DNA from: Lactarius indigo
Lineage: Eukaryota; Basidiomycota; Agaricomycetes; Russulales; Russulaceae
Reading direction: 5' to 3'
Assembly (NCBI GenBank): GCA_025766275.1
Contig: JAFKAC010000012.1
Coordinates: 558,001 to 622,000 of the forward strand
DNA length: 64,000 bases
The notes below the pieces were generated by a model. The model saw only the letters and a list, made by a program, of their open reading frames with translations. It was not told the origin of the DNA and made no database searches. The translations under genes and the position numbers were made by a program. Numbering within the stretch: position 1 is the first letter of the stretch; each line of letters opens with the position of its first letter. Below, piece by piece: positions 45,181 to 57,013 of this stretch.

Positions 45181-48100
45181 CTATGGCTGACCCACAGAAC
45201 CATGTTCTAACAGTAATTTCGTCATTCCAAAGTGGCCTTTAGACGAGGCTACTTGGAATGGTGTCCTGCCTTCTCCATCCTTCTCATCTACATTCGCTCC
45301 GTGCTTGAGTAACAATCGAGCGACCTCGACTAACCCCTCAGACGAGGCTTCATGTAACGGAGTCGAGTGGTTGTTGTCACATGCATTTGGGTCCGCCCCA
45401 TGTTCCAATAGTCGCTTCACCATGTCGACCACCCGCGGCTGAAGGCCATTGAAGTATATGGTGCGGTATAACGGAGTTTCGCCTTGGTGACTCCGCGAGT
45501 TGACGTCTGCATTGTGTTCGAGCAGCATTCGGACTGCCTCGTGTTCAAAATTGGCTGCCGCCACGTGCAGTGGTGTCCGCCCATTATTCCTCTGAGCATT
45601 TGGATCTGCGCCATGATTGAGTAGCCACCACATGATGTCGACGCGTCCATACATCGACGCAATGTATAATGGGGTCCTGTCTACCTCACCTCGGACATCC
45701 ACGACCGCACCGTGCTTGTGAAGTAAATTCGCGACATCGAAGTGTCTCTTGTACACAGCTGCCGGAAGCGGCGCTAGGATGCGACCACCACGAGTATTTA
45801 CTTGTTCGGGGTGCTTCATGATAAGACGTTCTGCCAGGTCATAAAGTCCACAGAACGCGGCATAGTAAAGCGGGGAACCAACATCCTCTGACTGCATGCG
45901 CGAGAAATAGCTCCAGCATTCGTCCACATCGTGCACCCGGAGCCACGCTGCGAAGTGTGGTTTCGAGCTGTCAAATAGGTCGTCGATCCCATCATCTACG
46001 CGTGATGACACCTTCTCGAATCGTGCATGGTCCACCCAGTGTTCAACAGCGTATTCGACCAGAGGAAACACATTGGCATCAACGTGTTCATCAAGCCGGA
46101 GTAGCGTCCCCAAGCACGCCTGCGCAAGGATAGTATGCGCCGCCTCGAGATCGATATGAAACCGTGAAACATCGCCTTGAGATTGTGCCAGACGAGCCGA
46201 CGTCAAGTATTCCTTCACCGAAAAGTGCGAGAATTGCACAACCCGCGAACCACCGCTAGTGACGATGGCGATCAAACTTGAACACGTCGAAAGTACGGCC
46301 TCCTCTTGATCGTCCCATCGCCAGTCGTCCTTCAATTTCGGGATCCCTCCCGAGCTCGACGCTTGAAAATCGAATGCCAGTAGTTCCGCGAGCTCTTCGA
46401 CTTGAAGCGGCCGGACAGCTACAGCGAGGCATTGTAACAGACGATGGGCGTTATCCTTTTGAGCTTTATTGATGCCCTTCAATATCCGCTCGTATGTCTC
46501 GTCTAGGGACTCAGGCAACTCGTTAAGGAATTGACGCAGGTTCTGGGGGTAGCAATGTCGCAGCGCGTCTAACTGACAAAACACCCATCTGAACCTGCAC
46601 AACGGCATAAGAAACAGCTGTTAGCGTAAAATAGCCTGATGCTCTCACATTCCGTCGGATCTTTCTGTCAGCGTCTCAATCACAAGCTTTTTATCGTCTG
46701 CTCTCCATCTCTTCATCGCCGTGCTTGGGGACGAGTTGACGACACTTTGAACGTAGTCTGCGATGTCCGATGTTTGCCCACTTTCGTCATGAAGGGAAAC
46801 CGAATGAGACGCCAGCGGGTCGAGGACAGCTCGGATGTCGACCTCAGGACGACTTGTCGCGCAAATGTGAAGTCCTTGGAGGCGAAGGTCGACGAGTTCC
46901 TTCACGAGTTGGAGGACCTCATCGCGAGGAGACGGAATCCCGGGCGAGTCTGGACATTCGTCGAGCGCATCCAGGACGATAAAAATTGGACCCCGTCCCG
47001 GCAGTCTCAGCATATCTTTCAGGCTGCCCTTCAAAATGTCGTCACTCGGCTGCCGAGTGCCATTTTCATGTGTCTCGTAAACGCGATGGAGAATGTCACA
47101 GCAAGGACTAGAGCGAGTGGAAAGTTGGGATGCGAGAGAAAGCAGCAGGTCGTGGCAAGTTTGCTTGGTGAGATCCTTGAAGTCGAAGTAAAAGTAGGCC
47201 ATGATGACTAATCCAGCTTCGCATGCAGCCATTATGTCTTGAATGACAGAGGAACTGGCGAGGAATAAGTTCCGTCAGGAAAGCAGGCAGGGGACGACAT
47301 ACCAGATAATGCTTTTTCCAGAGCCCGCTAAGAAAATCGGAGTCCATCAGAAAATGTGAGGGTGAAAACTGTTGACAAAAGCGCACGTTTTCCGTGGATC
47401 CACAAGAGGGAGCCAGTAGACTTCCATTCGATGAAGATACTTCCTTGGAAGAACCACACGGCCGTACCCTTGTGTTGAGCCTTTTGTGCAATGTTATGAT
47501 TTGTGGACGGATCTGCGGGAGAGAGCCAGGCTCGTAGTAGCTGTTTTATCTGATTCCCTGTGAGCAGGTATAAGCGTGAGCCGAAAGCAATGGCGACGGG
47601 AGGAGATGACGAACACTTGACTTGGTCTACATTGTTTGCCATCTGTTGGATAATTAATTTTGATCCTTCGCCGACTGAAAGTAAAAATGTTAAAAAGTAT
47701 GGGTGAATGACTGGACATGCATCACGCACCGTCAATGACGACTTGAACCTTTTCATCAACACCTTGCACTCTGTCGCCTATATTCTCCACTTTGTCACCC
47801 ACGTCGTCTACCTTGTCGCCCATGTCGTCTACTTTACCATCGACTACTTTCACGTCATCGTGGACAATATGTGTGATCTTCAGCACCTCTGTGAGCGCCA
47901 TCCGAGCCTCCTCTTGCGTCAATCGGTCTAGCTTCTTGACCGCGTCCTCCAGATCGGTCCTTCCAGCCAATTTCTTCAGCAACTTTTCTATGTATACTTC
48001 AGTGGGGATTGAAAGACGTTTAATCGGAAACTCACTTGCTGATCCTCGCCTCAGCTCTTTCGTTGCAATCCCGAAGATCATAAGCACCTCCACCATTATT

Positions 48101-48674
48101 CTCGTGATTATGTTTGTCATTGCCGCCGTCGGTGTCACCTCAGTGTAAGCTTCGAGCCGATTGAAAAAGAAGCCTATGCGTTCGAACAACTCTGCGAGAT
48201 TATCTTTGCTGGCCGCAACATCCTTGGCTGCCTATAAGACCTTCAACATCAGAACAATCGGCCTAAAGAATAGATGGGGTACTTGCTACGACGAAGACAC
48301 CGATGCCTGCGAAGATCACTTTCGCAGGCGAAAACACCTACAGGATGTAGATCAGAGAAGTCCAGATTTGTTCAAATGTCGAGACTTACCAGACCGACAC
48401 CCTCGGAGACGGCGGCTGAAAATGCGTACAGGACGTTCACGGTTGGGATCAACCACTTTGTCAATCGGTCATCGCCACTGTGAGCTTGATCAAATTCCCG
48501 AATTTGGTCTTGAAGAATGGCAAGGATAGCGCTAGTTGAGTGGCATGATTGTAACTGGGAGGCGAGTGGGTGCGCGATAAGATCCTTCCTTGTCTGCTTT
48601 TGGTACGATTTCAAAGCGGCATCGAAAATGACCTGGAAGCGTGAGGAAGCTGCTGTGGAAGCCGCCTGGGACAT
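45181..48674 (-). CDS. NLR5: Goodbye-like, NACHT, ankyrin STAND receptor
   Basis: All exons open; start MSQAASTAASSRFQVIF. Four heptads (KVDDMGD, KVDDVGD, KVENIGD, RVQGVDE) precede KVQVV. Intron 2 has a GC donor, with the local change FVV for FLL before it. Walker A is GKPGSGKS (followed by II), Walker B FIVLDALDECPD, then TSRPEVDI. The linker reads DECWSYFSRMQSEDVGSPLY and the variable ankyrin repeat QGETPLYRTIYFNGLQPRV. NACHT and N-terminal parts are closest to NLR1, while position and flanks make it the partner of NLR7 in the segmental duplication. Head-to-head with SPT-F across about 400 bp. Confidence 0.87.
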
Positions 48675-49073
48675 AGGAAAATTGGCAACTGTGGAGGAAT
48701 CGAGGATGATCTTGATCTGTGTATAGGTGAGGGTAGGAAGGGTGTGCGGATGGCGTGCATCGCCTCGTAAGTTAGTCAACCGGTCAAGCTTCCTAACTCG
48801 GCGCCAGTGAGCGCCAATGCATGCGCATGAATGATAGACACCTCAGAATGAGAGTGTAGTATCAATGACCCTGGGTGCAAAATTCATGTGGGACGCTTCG
48901 TTCTTCGTATAAGAACCCGTCCTCGATAGCTTGAATCGCGTACACTGGCGTGTTCGTGACCGAGCGATGCAGTGAACTCGGCATCTCACTGTCGGCCCGC
49001 CCACCCGTCGAGACTGCGACTGAGCGCCACAGAAGGAGAGTCCCGCTTACGTCGCATTCATTCCGATCTAACC
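48675..49073. promoter_or_regulatory. Divergent module NLR5 / SPT-F
   Basis: Same block as 11816-12223 (CGTGACCGAGCGATGCAGTG, CTGTCGGCCCGCCCACCCGT). It should drive NLR5 leftwards; the rightward gene is now dead. Confidence 0.5.
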
Positions 49074-50931
49074 ATGGCCACCAGCGATGGCTCAGCGCTC
49101 AGCATCCGTCCTTGGGCCTCTCTTCACATTTCTATCCTATGCTCTTATACGAGCGGAGTCTTTTTATTATTATTAAAAAATAAGATACCTTGATCCCATG
49201 TCGTTGTTTACTACGTCAACTCTTCCCACCAGGACAACCCCAGTCCCACTTCTTGGCCCTCTTCGCCGTTCGCACCCCCTTCAGCCCTGTACCCGTGCAT
49301 AAAATGGCGAAAAGTGCTTTATTCAATTCTGGAAGGGTTTGTCCGTTGAGTGTCCTTCTGCTGGCCCACACTGATCCATGTTCGACGTGACAGGAGGGCG
49401 ACGAACTCGTGGATGAATGGACACCATAACCCCTAGGTGCTCAGCTCATCCCAGAAGAGCAATCCGATCTCGCGTCCGTACCCGTCATCTCCGGTGCACA
49501 TGGGCTTCGGCCGTAACTCGCCAACATGGGTAAGCAGGTTCTCAATCTTGCAAGCTACAACTTCACAGGTCTCTCTGGCAGCGAAACTATCAAAGGTGCG
49601 CACGATAGAGACCCTCGGGAAACATGGTATCAATAGTTGTGGTTCTCCTGGATTCTACGGTTTTATTGGTACGTTCCTGTGGTATCGATGCGCTCTTTCT
49701 TTGATTCAATTTCGGTTTGGAGATGTCCACATCTTGAGCGCGACATCGCAGACTTTCTCAGCACAGAGGCTTCGATCCTCTACTCCCAGGGATTCTCGAC
49801 AATACCTTGTGTGATCTCTGCGTTCGCAAAGCGTGGCGACATCATTGTCGCCGCTCGGGGTGTCAATTTTGTTGTCCAGAAGGGCTTGCAAGTTTCGCGT
49901 TCTAGTTCGCTGGTTCGATCACAACGATCTGAAAAGCCTCGAAGACGTGTTCCTGAGCGTCGAGAAAGAACGTCGGAAACGTCGCGGACGTGTTACAAGA
50001 CGATTCATTGTCACCGAGGGCATCTCTGAGAAGGACGGGGCCATGGTTGATTTACCTAAACTGGTAAGTTGTGTGTGATCTGGTAGTACACAGGTACAGT
50101 GCCGTTGCATTCTGATTTTGGTACAGTAGGCCGAACCGGACGCGGTTATACGGAATTCTATAACGTCCTGGCATGCATCTGTTTTGTTTCGCTTTTGTCG
50201 TATGTTGGGTCAACTGAACTGCAAGGCCACGCAAATAGACATGATCACCGGACCGGTTGCCAACGGGCTCAACTCATCGGGGGGTTTCTGCGCAGCTCAC
50301 GTATCGTTGTGGATCACCAGCACATCAACAGCACGTCCTTCGTTTTCTCCGCAGCGGTTCCGGCGCTCTTCGCTATCTCCGCCTCAGAGGACATCAAAAT
50401 CCTGCGGAACACGCCATCGATCCTGAGCACGCTGCAGGAGAACGTACGGGCGATGCAGGCCGTTCTTGACCGGGTCGAGGCCATCACGATTCTCTCGCAC
50501 GCCGCCTCGCCAATCATCCACATCCACTTGCCATCTGCGGCGACGCTTTCCATCAACAAAACAAAATTTGACTAGCCGTGACTAGGGGAACTAGCTCCTA
50601 CCATATTTGGGTGTCAGTAGTCAGCACTAGTCACGGCTAGTGCTCCTAATAACGTTTTGTTTTCCTGATGTCTGCATCCGCATCTGCGAAGCCGCCGAAC
50701 CCTGCAACCCCCGCGGCGCGGGATGTGCCTTGGTTCGACATAGCGAGCGAGGAGCGCATACTGCAGGACATCGTGGATGAGACGCTTGCGCAGGGTGTAC
50801 TGTATGGCCGGGATTGCGCGGGCCGGAGCTCGTTGAGGCACGTCCGAGTATCCGGCTCGCTGTCGCGCGAGGAGCGTGCCGGTGGCGTCATTAAGGCCGC
50901 CGTCGTGAGGGTGCTGACGAAGCGCAAATGA
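49074..50931 (+). pseudogene. SPT-F: type-2 LCB1 pseudogene with a MITE in exon 4
   Basis: ATG is kept, but the N-terminus is frame-shifted (MATSDGSALSIRPWASLHIS). It has the 13-nt type-2 deletion, stops in exon 1 (ACACCATAACCC and CGGCCGTAACTC) and loss of the first part of exon 3, including the DESISFG codons. A 120-bp MITE at 50551 splits exon 4. The remaining C-terminus has a further deletion around the RARRLRGQ codons. Nothing functional is expected. Confidence 0.86.
50551..50670. mobile_element. 120-bp MITE in SPT-F exon 4
   Basis: The termini are inverted repeats (CATCAACAAAACAAAA and, reversed, CATCAGGAAAACAAAA). An inner 15-bp perfect inverted repeat (50571-50585 ACTAGCCGTGACTAG with 50627-50641) would fold into a hairpin. 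The interrupted codons match SPT-A GCGACGCTTTC / TCTGCATCC, with only a 2-bp TC duplication at the site. There is no coding capacity. The 2-bp duplication could point to a Tc1/mariner-like source, but TA would then be expected, so the family is uncertain. Confidence 0.8.
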
Positions 50932-51295
50932 GCGTGCCTACTGCCCTCACGCGTCGATCCGGAGCTCTCCCGTCATGTTTTTTCCTTATTTTCTCCCACC
51001 CTTTACAGTTTATATCACCTCAGTTAGAATGCCACATTATCTTTATTACATTAATATACGCATGCAGTTAAGCATCAACTAGGAAACACCGAACGCTTGT
51101 TACCGAGTTGTGTCGATATGCAACTCGTGCTTCTCCGCATGGGGTCCAACGCCGCCTTCCTACGACAGACTCACGCGTATTCTTTGAGGCTCATCAACTC
51201 GTGAATTCGTCGGCATCGCCAACTCCGGCTTCCTCTAGCAGTTATACAAAAACTTCAATAATAGATCTCTGCGCTGGAACGTGGACACATATAAG
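50932..51295. other. Convergent 3' intergenic module SPT-F / NLR6
   Basis: Shortened version of the recurring module. No gene is seen. Confidence 0.55.
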
Positions 51296-54200
51296 CTATG
51301 CCTGAGCCATAGACCCATGCTCTAACAGTAGTTTCCTCATTTCATCGTATCCTTTAGACGAGGCCACTTGGAATGGCGTCCTTCCCTTTCCATCCTTCTC
51401 ATTTACGTTCGCTCCGTGCCTGAGCAGCAACCGAGCGACCTCGAGTAACCCGTTAGACGAGGCTTGATGTAACGGAGTCGAGTGGCTGTCGTCACATGCA
51501 TTTGGGTCCGCACCGTGTTCCAGTAGTCGCCGTGCGATGTCGGCCGTTCCCTCTATGCGACCTGGTGCGTCTACGGTGCAATATAACGGAGTTTTGCCTT
51601 TGTTATCCCGGAAGTTGACGTTCGCGTTGTAGTCGAGTAGCACCTGGACAGCCTCGAGTTTCAGATTAGCTGCAGCGACGTGTAGTGGTGTCCAGCGGGC
51701 ATTGGAATGAGCATTTGCATCTGCGCCGTGATCGAGTAGCCACCGCATGATGTCGACACGCTCGTCGATCGACGCAACGTATGGCGGAGTCCTGTTATTG
51801 TCGCCCCGAACATCCACATCTGCACCATGATTGCGGAGTAAATTCGCGACATCGAAGTGTCCTTTGTACAACGCTGCCGGAAGCGGGGCTAGGATGCGAC
51901 CACCACCTGCATTTACTTGTTCGGGGTGCTTCATGATCAGACGTTCTGCCAGGTCATAAAATCCACAAAATGCGGCATAGTAAAGCTGGGACCCCTGTGG
52001 CGACCTCCGCGAGAACCATCTCCACCCTTCGTCGAGGTCGTGCACCCGAAGCCACGCTGCGAAATGTGGCTTCGAGCTGTCAAATAGGTTATCCATCCCA
52101 TCCTGCACGCGTGTTGACACTTTCTCGAATCGTGCATGGTCCACCCAGTGTCGAGCAGCGTATTCGACCAGAGGGAACCCTTTGGCATCAGCGTATTGGT
52201 CCAGCCGGAGTAGCGTCCCCAAGCACGCCTGCGCAAGGATAGTATGCGCAGCCTCGAGATCGATATGAAATCGTGAAACATAGCTTTGAGATTGTGCCAG
52301 ACGAGCCGACATCAGGTATTCCTTCACCGAAAAGTGCGAGAATTGCACAACCCGCGAACCACCACCGCTAGGGACGATGGCAATCAAACTTGAACACGTC
52401 GAAAGCACAGCCTCCTCTTGATCATCCCACCGCCAGTCGTCCTTCAATTTCGGAATCCCTCCCGAGCTCGACGCATGAAAATCGAATGCCAGTAGTTCAG
52501 CGAGCTCCTCAACTCGAAGTGGCCGGACAGCTACGGCGAGGCACTGCAACAGGCGATGGGCGTTATCCTTTTGAGCCTTATTGATGCCCTTCAATATCCG
52601 CTCATATGTCTCGTCCAGGGACTCTGGCAACTCGTTGAGAAATTGACGGAGGTTCTGTGGGAAGCAATGCTGCAGCGCGTCTAACTGACAAAACACCCAT
52701 CTGAACCTGCACAACGGCATAAGAAACAGCTGTTAGCGTAAAATAGCCTGATGCTCTCACATTCCGTCGGATCTTTCTGTCAGCGTCTCGACCACAAGCT
52801 TTTTATCATCTGCTCTCCATCTCTTCATCGCCGTACTTGGGGACGAGTTGACGATACTTCGAACGTAGTCCGCAATGTCCGATGTTTGTCCACTTTCGTC
52901 ATGCAGAGAAACCGAATGAGACGCCAGCGGGTCGAGGACAGCTCGGATGTCGACCTCTGGACGACTGGTCGCGCAAATTTGAAGTCCTTGCAAATCAAGT
53001 TTAACGAGTTCCTTCACGAGTTGGAGGACTTCATGACGGGGAGAGGGAATTCCGGGAGAGTCCGGACATTCATCGAGTGCATCCAGAACAATGAAAGTTG
53101 GGCCCTGTGCCAGTAGTCTTAGCATATCTTTCAGGCATTCCTTCAAAGTGTCGTCACTGGGCTGTCGAGAGCCATCTTCATGTGTCCGGTAAGCGTTGTG
53201 AAGAATATCACAGCAAAGACTAGAGCGAGTAGAAAGCTGGGATACGAGAGAAAGCAGCAGGTCATGACAGCTTTGCTTTTTGAGGTCCCTGAAATCGAAG
53301 TAAAAGTAGGCCATGATAGCCGATCCCGCTTCGCATACAGCCGTGATGTCTTGAATGACGGAGGAACTAGCGAGGAATAAGTTCCGGTTGGAAATCAGGC
53401 AGGGGACAACATACCAGATAACGCTTTTCCCAGAGCCCGCTACAGAATCAGAGTCCGTCAGAAAACACGAGCATGAAAAACGTTGACAGAAGCGCACGTT
53501 TTCCGTGGATCCACAAGAGGGAGCCAGTAGACTTCCATTCGATGAAAATATTTCCTTGAAAGAACCACACGGCCGTACCCTTGTGTTGAGCCTTTTGTGC
53601 AATGTTGTGATTTGTGGAGGGATCGGGGGGAGAGAGCCACGTTCGTAGGAGTTGTTTTATCTGGTTCCCTGTGAGCAGGTTTAAGTGTGAGTGGCAAGCA
53701 GCAGCGACGGGAGGAGATGACGAACACTTGACTTCGTCTACATTGTTTGCGGTCTGTTGCCTAATTAGTTTTGCTTCCTCGCCGTCTGAGAGTAAAAATA
53801 TTAGAGGGTATCAGTGACTGGCTATACATGCCTCGCGTACCATTAATGACTACGTTTACATCGTCGCGGACAACGTGTGTGATCTTCAGGACCTCTGCGA
53901 GCGCCATCCGAACCTCCTCTTGCGTCAATCGGTCTAGATTCTTGACCGCGTCCTCCAGATCAGTCCTTCCAGCCAATTTCTTCAGGAACTTGACTATCCA
54001 TACTTCAGTGGGGATCGAACGACAACTAATCGGAAACTCACTTGCAAATCCCCGCCTCAGCTCTTTCGTTGCAATTCCAAAGATCGTAAGCACCTCCACC
54101 ATTATCTTCGTGATTATGTCTGTCATCGCCGCAGTCGGTGTCACCTTTGTGTAAGTTTCGAGTCGGTTGAAAAAGAATCCGATGCGTTCGAAGAGCTCTG

Positions 54201-54677
54201 CAAGAGCATCTTTGCTCGCCGCAACATCCTTGGCTGCCTATAAGACCTCCAGCATCAGAACGACCTGCATGGAGAATGGATAGGATACTTGCCAAAAGAA
54301 AGACACCGATGCCTGCAAAGATCACTTTCGCAGGTGAAAACACCTACAAAAAGATTAGAGGTTTCCATTAGCTCGATGTCGGGACTTACCAGACCGACGC
54401 CCTCAGAGACGGCGGCCGAAAACGCATGCAGGACGTTCACGGTTGGGATCAACCACTTCGTCAATCTGTCATCGCCGCTGTGAGCTTGGTCGAATTCCCG
54501 AACTTGGTCTCGAAGCACGGCAAGGATGGCATCGGTTGAACCACATGATTGTAACTGGGAGGCGAGTGGATGTGAGATAAGGTCCTTCTTTGTCTGCTTT
54601 TGGTAGGATTTCAAGGCGGCATCAAAAATGGCCTGGAAGCTCGAAGAAGCTGCTGCTGCGGGAGTCGTCTGGAACAT
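51296..54677 (-). CDS. NLR6: Goodbye-like, NACHT, ankyrin receptor without the heptad stalk
   Basis: Same exon plan with open exons; start MFQTTPAAAASSSFQAIF, a changed N-terminus. The coiled-coil heptads are missing: HVVRDDVNVVING joins the Goodbye-like part directly to the pre-NACHT exon, removing about 30-60 residues relative to its siblings. Intron 2 has a GC donor (TTG then GCAAGT). Walker A is intact and can also be read as VAGSGKSVIW in the unspliced frame; Walker B FIVLDALDECPD and TSRPEVDI are present. The linker reads DEGWRWFSRRSPQGSQLY and the variable ankyrin repeat KGKTPLYCTVDAPGRIEG. Other ankyrin sites differ as well (NHGADVDVRGDNNRTPPYVA). Confidence 0.85.
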
Positions 54678-54984
54678 AGTCACATAGGAAAAGTGACAAT
54701 TGTGGAGGAATCGAGGGATGATCTCTGCGTAAAGGTGAGGGTGGGAAGACTGGGCAAATGGTGTACATCGCCTCGTGGTCAACCCGTCAACCAGTCAAGC
54801 TTCCTAACTCGGCGCCGGCGAGCGCCAATGCGTGGGCATGAACGATACACACCTCAGAATGAGATTGTAATATCAATGACCCCTGAGTGCAAACTCTTGC
54901 GGGGGCGCTTCTTTCTTCGTATAAGAATCGGTCCTCGATAGGTTGGAATCGCGTACACTGGCGGGTTCGTGACCGAGCGATGCA
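54678..54984. other. NLR6 upstream region, truncated divergent module
   Basis: Matches the NLR1, NLR5 and NLR7 upstream blocks up to GTGACCGAGCGATGCA, then stops abruptly at 54984, where foreign sequence begins. The SPT 5' end expected here is missing. Confidence 0.6.
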
Positions 54985-55207
54985 TCAGCAAATAAAAATT
55001 AAATTTTTATGTGCTTACCAAAATCGAAAGAGCTTACGGAGATTATAATCGGATTCGGACTTATCTTGAAATAACAATTGCTCGTATTGGGCCGTGATTC
55101 CGAATGGATTATTATATGTGGCATATAAGTGCTTATGTTTCTCATGGTCACATGCAGCCCAGCTGTAAGCGCTTGTAATTCCCGTGAAAGTCTCGTGGCC
55201 AACTTGT
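54985..55207 (-). other. AT-rich foreign insert with an exon-like frame
   Basis: Unlike any other part of the array and more AT-rich. On the minus strand 55017-55203 is open and natural-looking (includes FTGITSAYSWAACDHEKHK and YNNPFGITAQYEQLLFQD). It is bounded by an AG acceptor-like (ACTTACAAG) and a GTAAGC donor-like site after FRFW. It may be one exon of an unidentified gene or transposon captured at a breakpoint. Confidence 0.5.
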
Positions 55208-55245
55208 AAGTACATCTGTGTAAACACGTATTCTCACTCTCCCAT

Positions 55246-55770
55246 TGCCTACTGCTGACGACACAATGCGTGACATTCAAAGCCTGATGCACCTTGCAGG
55301 TAGAGTCACCGGACCAAAGCAAATGTTTCGATTACTTCCTCACCCGTCGCCACACATGGATCCCTACAGATCTGCACACACAATTCGGGCATTTGCTTTC
55401 AGTAGCCTTCCATGCCGCAAGGTAGCCCTACACACGCAAACACGGCGATGACGGAAGTCGAAGGAGAGGTAGGGGCCACGCCTGGGCAGAGCGGCCTTCG
55501 GCTCCTCTAGCTGGACCTGGCGCCGTTACATGCGACCAAGGCTGCTGCAGAGGAGTTTTCCCGGCGCGAGGAGAGGCTGGACATCCTGAGTTCGTCGCAG
55601 TCCTCCTAACCTTCGTAAAAGACAAATATTTCTTCTGATGTTTGTGTTGAACAAAGGTCAATAATGTTGGAAGGCTATACGATGACTATACTGACAGCGG
55701 AGGGGCTCGAGCAGATGGAGAGGGTGCTCCAATCACCATGATGATGGTTCACCCAGGGATTCGACTGGTA
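55246..55770 (+). pseudogene. SDR remnant d
   Basis: Near-identical to remnant c (ADDTMRDIQSLMHLAG, then LDLAPLHATKAAAEEFSRRE). Broken frames. Confidence 0.6.
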
Positions 55771-55939
55771 CGCGCCCCCTCCATCCCAAATGCAAGAACG
55801 ACACACTGACCAGACGTGCACATGCGCTTCACAGATGCGCCAGGGAGATACGGCCCATTGTGTCACTAATCTGTACATTACGCTAACATCCTGTGGCACA
55901 AAGCCTCCTCAACGACGCTCTACGTGGTGACGAGCACAA

Positions 55940-56455
55940 ACGTGACGGCTGATCGTGATACCGAGCCCTTTGGGAAGGTCATCCAACCGGCGCGCCAAGA
56001 TGTGCACGACTGCACACCGGCAATGCAGCTCTGGGAGGAGACTGACCGGCGAAGCGTTGGGCATAGTTACTACGGCCATGAGGCGTGAGATTGGCGCGAA
56101 CCGGTACGGCTTCGGTTCATGTTGGGTGTCCGTAGACACCAGATGCTAACGCACTTGATCCGGAACGCTGCCTCACCGATCATCCACACCAACTATATTC
56201 TGCAACGCCGACTACATGTTCATGTCGGTGAAGCCGCCGAACTCCGCGATTCCTGCGTCGTGTATGCACTGTCATTCAACATAGCAGGTTAGTCGTGGAG
56301 GACACGCTCTTACCGGGCGTGTGGATCATGGATGGGCTGGAGCTTGTTGAGGAGGAACCGTCTCTCCATAACAGTGGCGCTGTCACGCAAGGACTGCGAG
56401 CGTGCTGGTGGTGTTATCACTCCCGCCTTAGCGAAGGTGCTTGCAAAGCGCAATT
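55940..56455 (+). pseudogene. Old SPT exon-4 remnant d
   Basis: Near-identical to remnant c, with VEDTLLPGVWIMDG, LELVEEEPS and AKRN-stop at about 56455. Confidence 0.65.
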
Positions 56456-57013
56456 GAGTGCACCTGCTGCCCCCGCCCGCCGATCCAGAGCTCTCCCGCT
56501 GTCCCTTATTATCATCCATCCTGTATGCGGTCTATATCGCGTGCATTCTCCGACACCTAGGTCCTATCTCTATCAACTTACGGTAGTGCACGTACACGGC
56601 TAAGGATACGTCATTGTCGGTAAAAGGTGATCAGTGTGGACGTTAGCCGGTCTGAAGAGGGGTGATTCACGAGCAGAGGCCTACTACATAGTCCGCTTTG
56701 AGAAAGTGGCGAACTCAATGGCGAACTCGCATCGGCGTGTGGCCCGGGGAGGATGCGGTGTCGTTTGTTGAATGGAAGAGGCGGCGTGTACTCATTACCG
56801 CAAATTTCAACTGTTTGAAAGTACCACCACCCTTTCCAATGTTTCATTCGCCCGCCCGCCCGCACTCAGTAGCTTAATCGCAAGGAATCAACGACGAGAC
56901 CGATGACCTAATTCACGACACTTCCTCATCGTCTCACTCCCGGCTGGCCCATCCGCCGGCCCGTCGAGACTGCGACTGAGCGCCGCCGACGTTGCGTTCA
57001 CTCCGATCCGACC
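56456..57013. other. Spacer between SPT remnant d and SPT-G
   Basis: Same content as 42509-43058, with a small extra TCATCG-type insertion near 56925. No gene is seen. Confidence 0.5.

Larger units (their letters stand above)
41269..50138 (+). repeat. Segmental duplication, left copy (about 8.9 kb)
   Basis: SDR remnant c, SPT remnant c, SPT-E, NLR5 and most of SPT-F match 55208 to the window end in the same order and orientation, offset 13.86-13.95 kb. Non-coding parts (41.3-45.1 and 55.2-59.1 kb) are nearly identical by eye, including shared stops. The match probably continues beyond the window. Confidence 0.85.
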
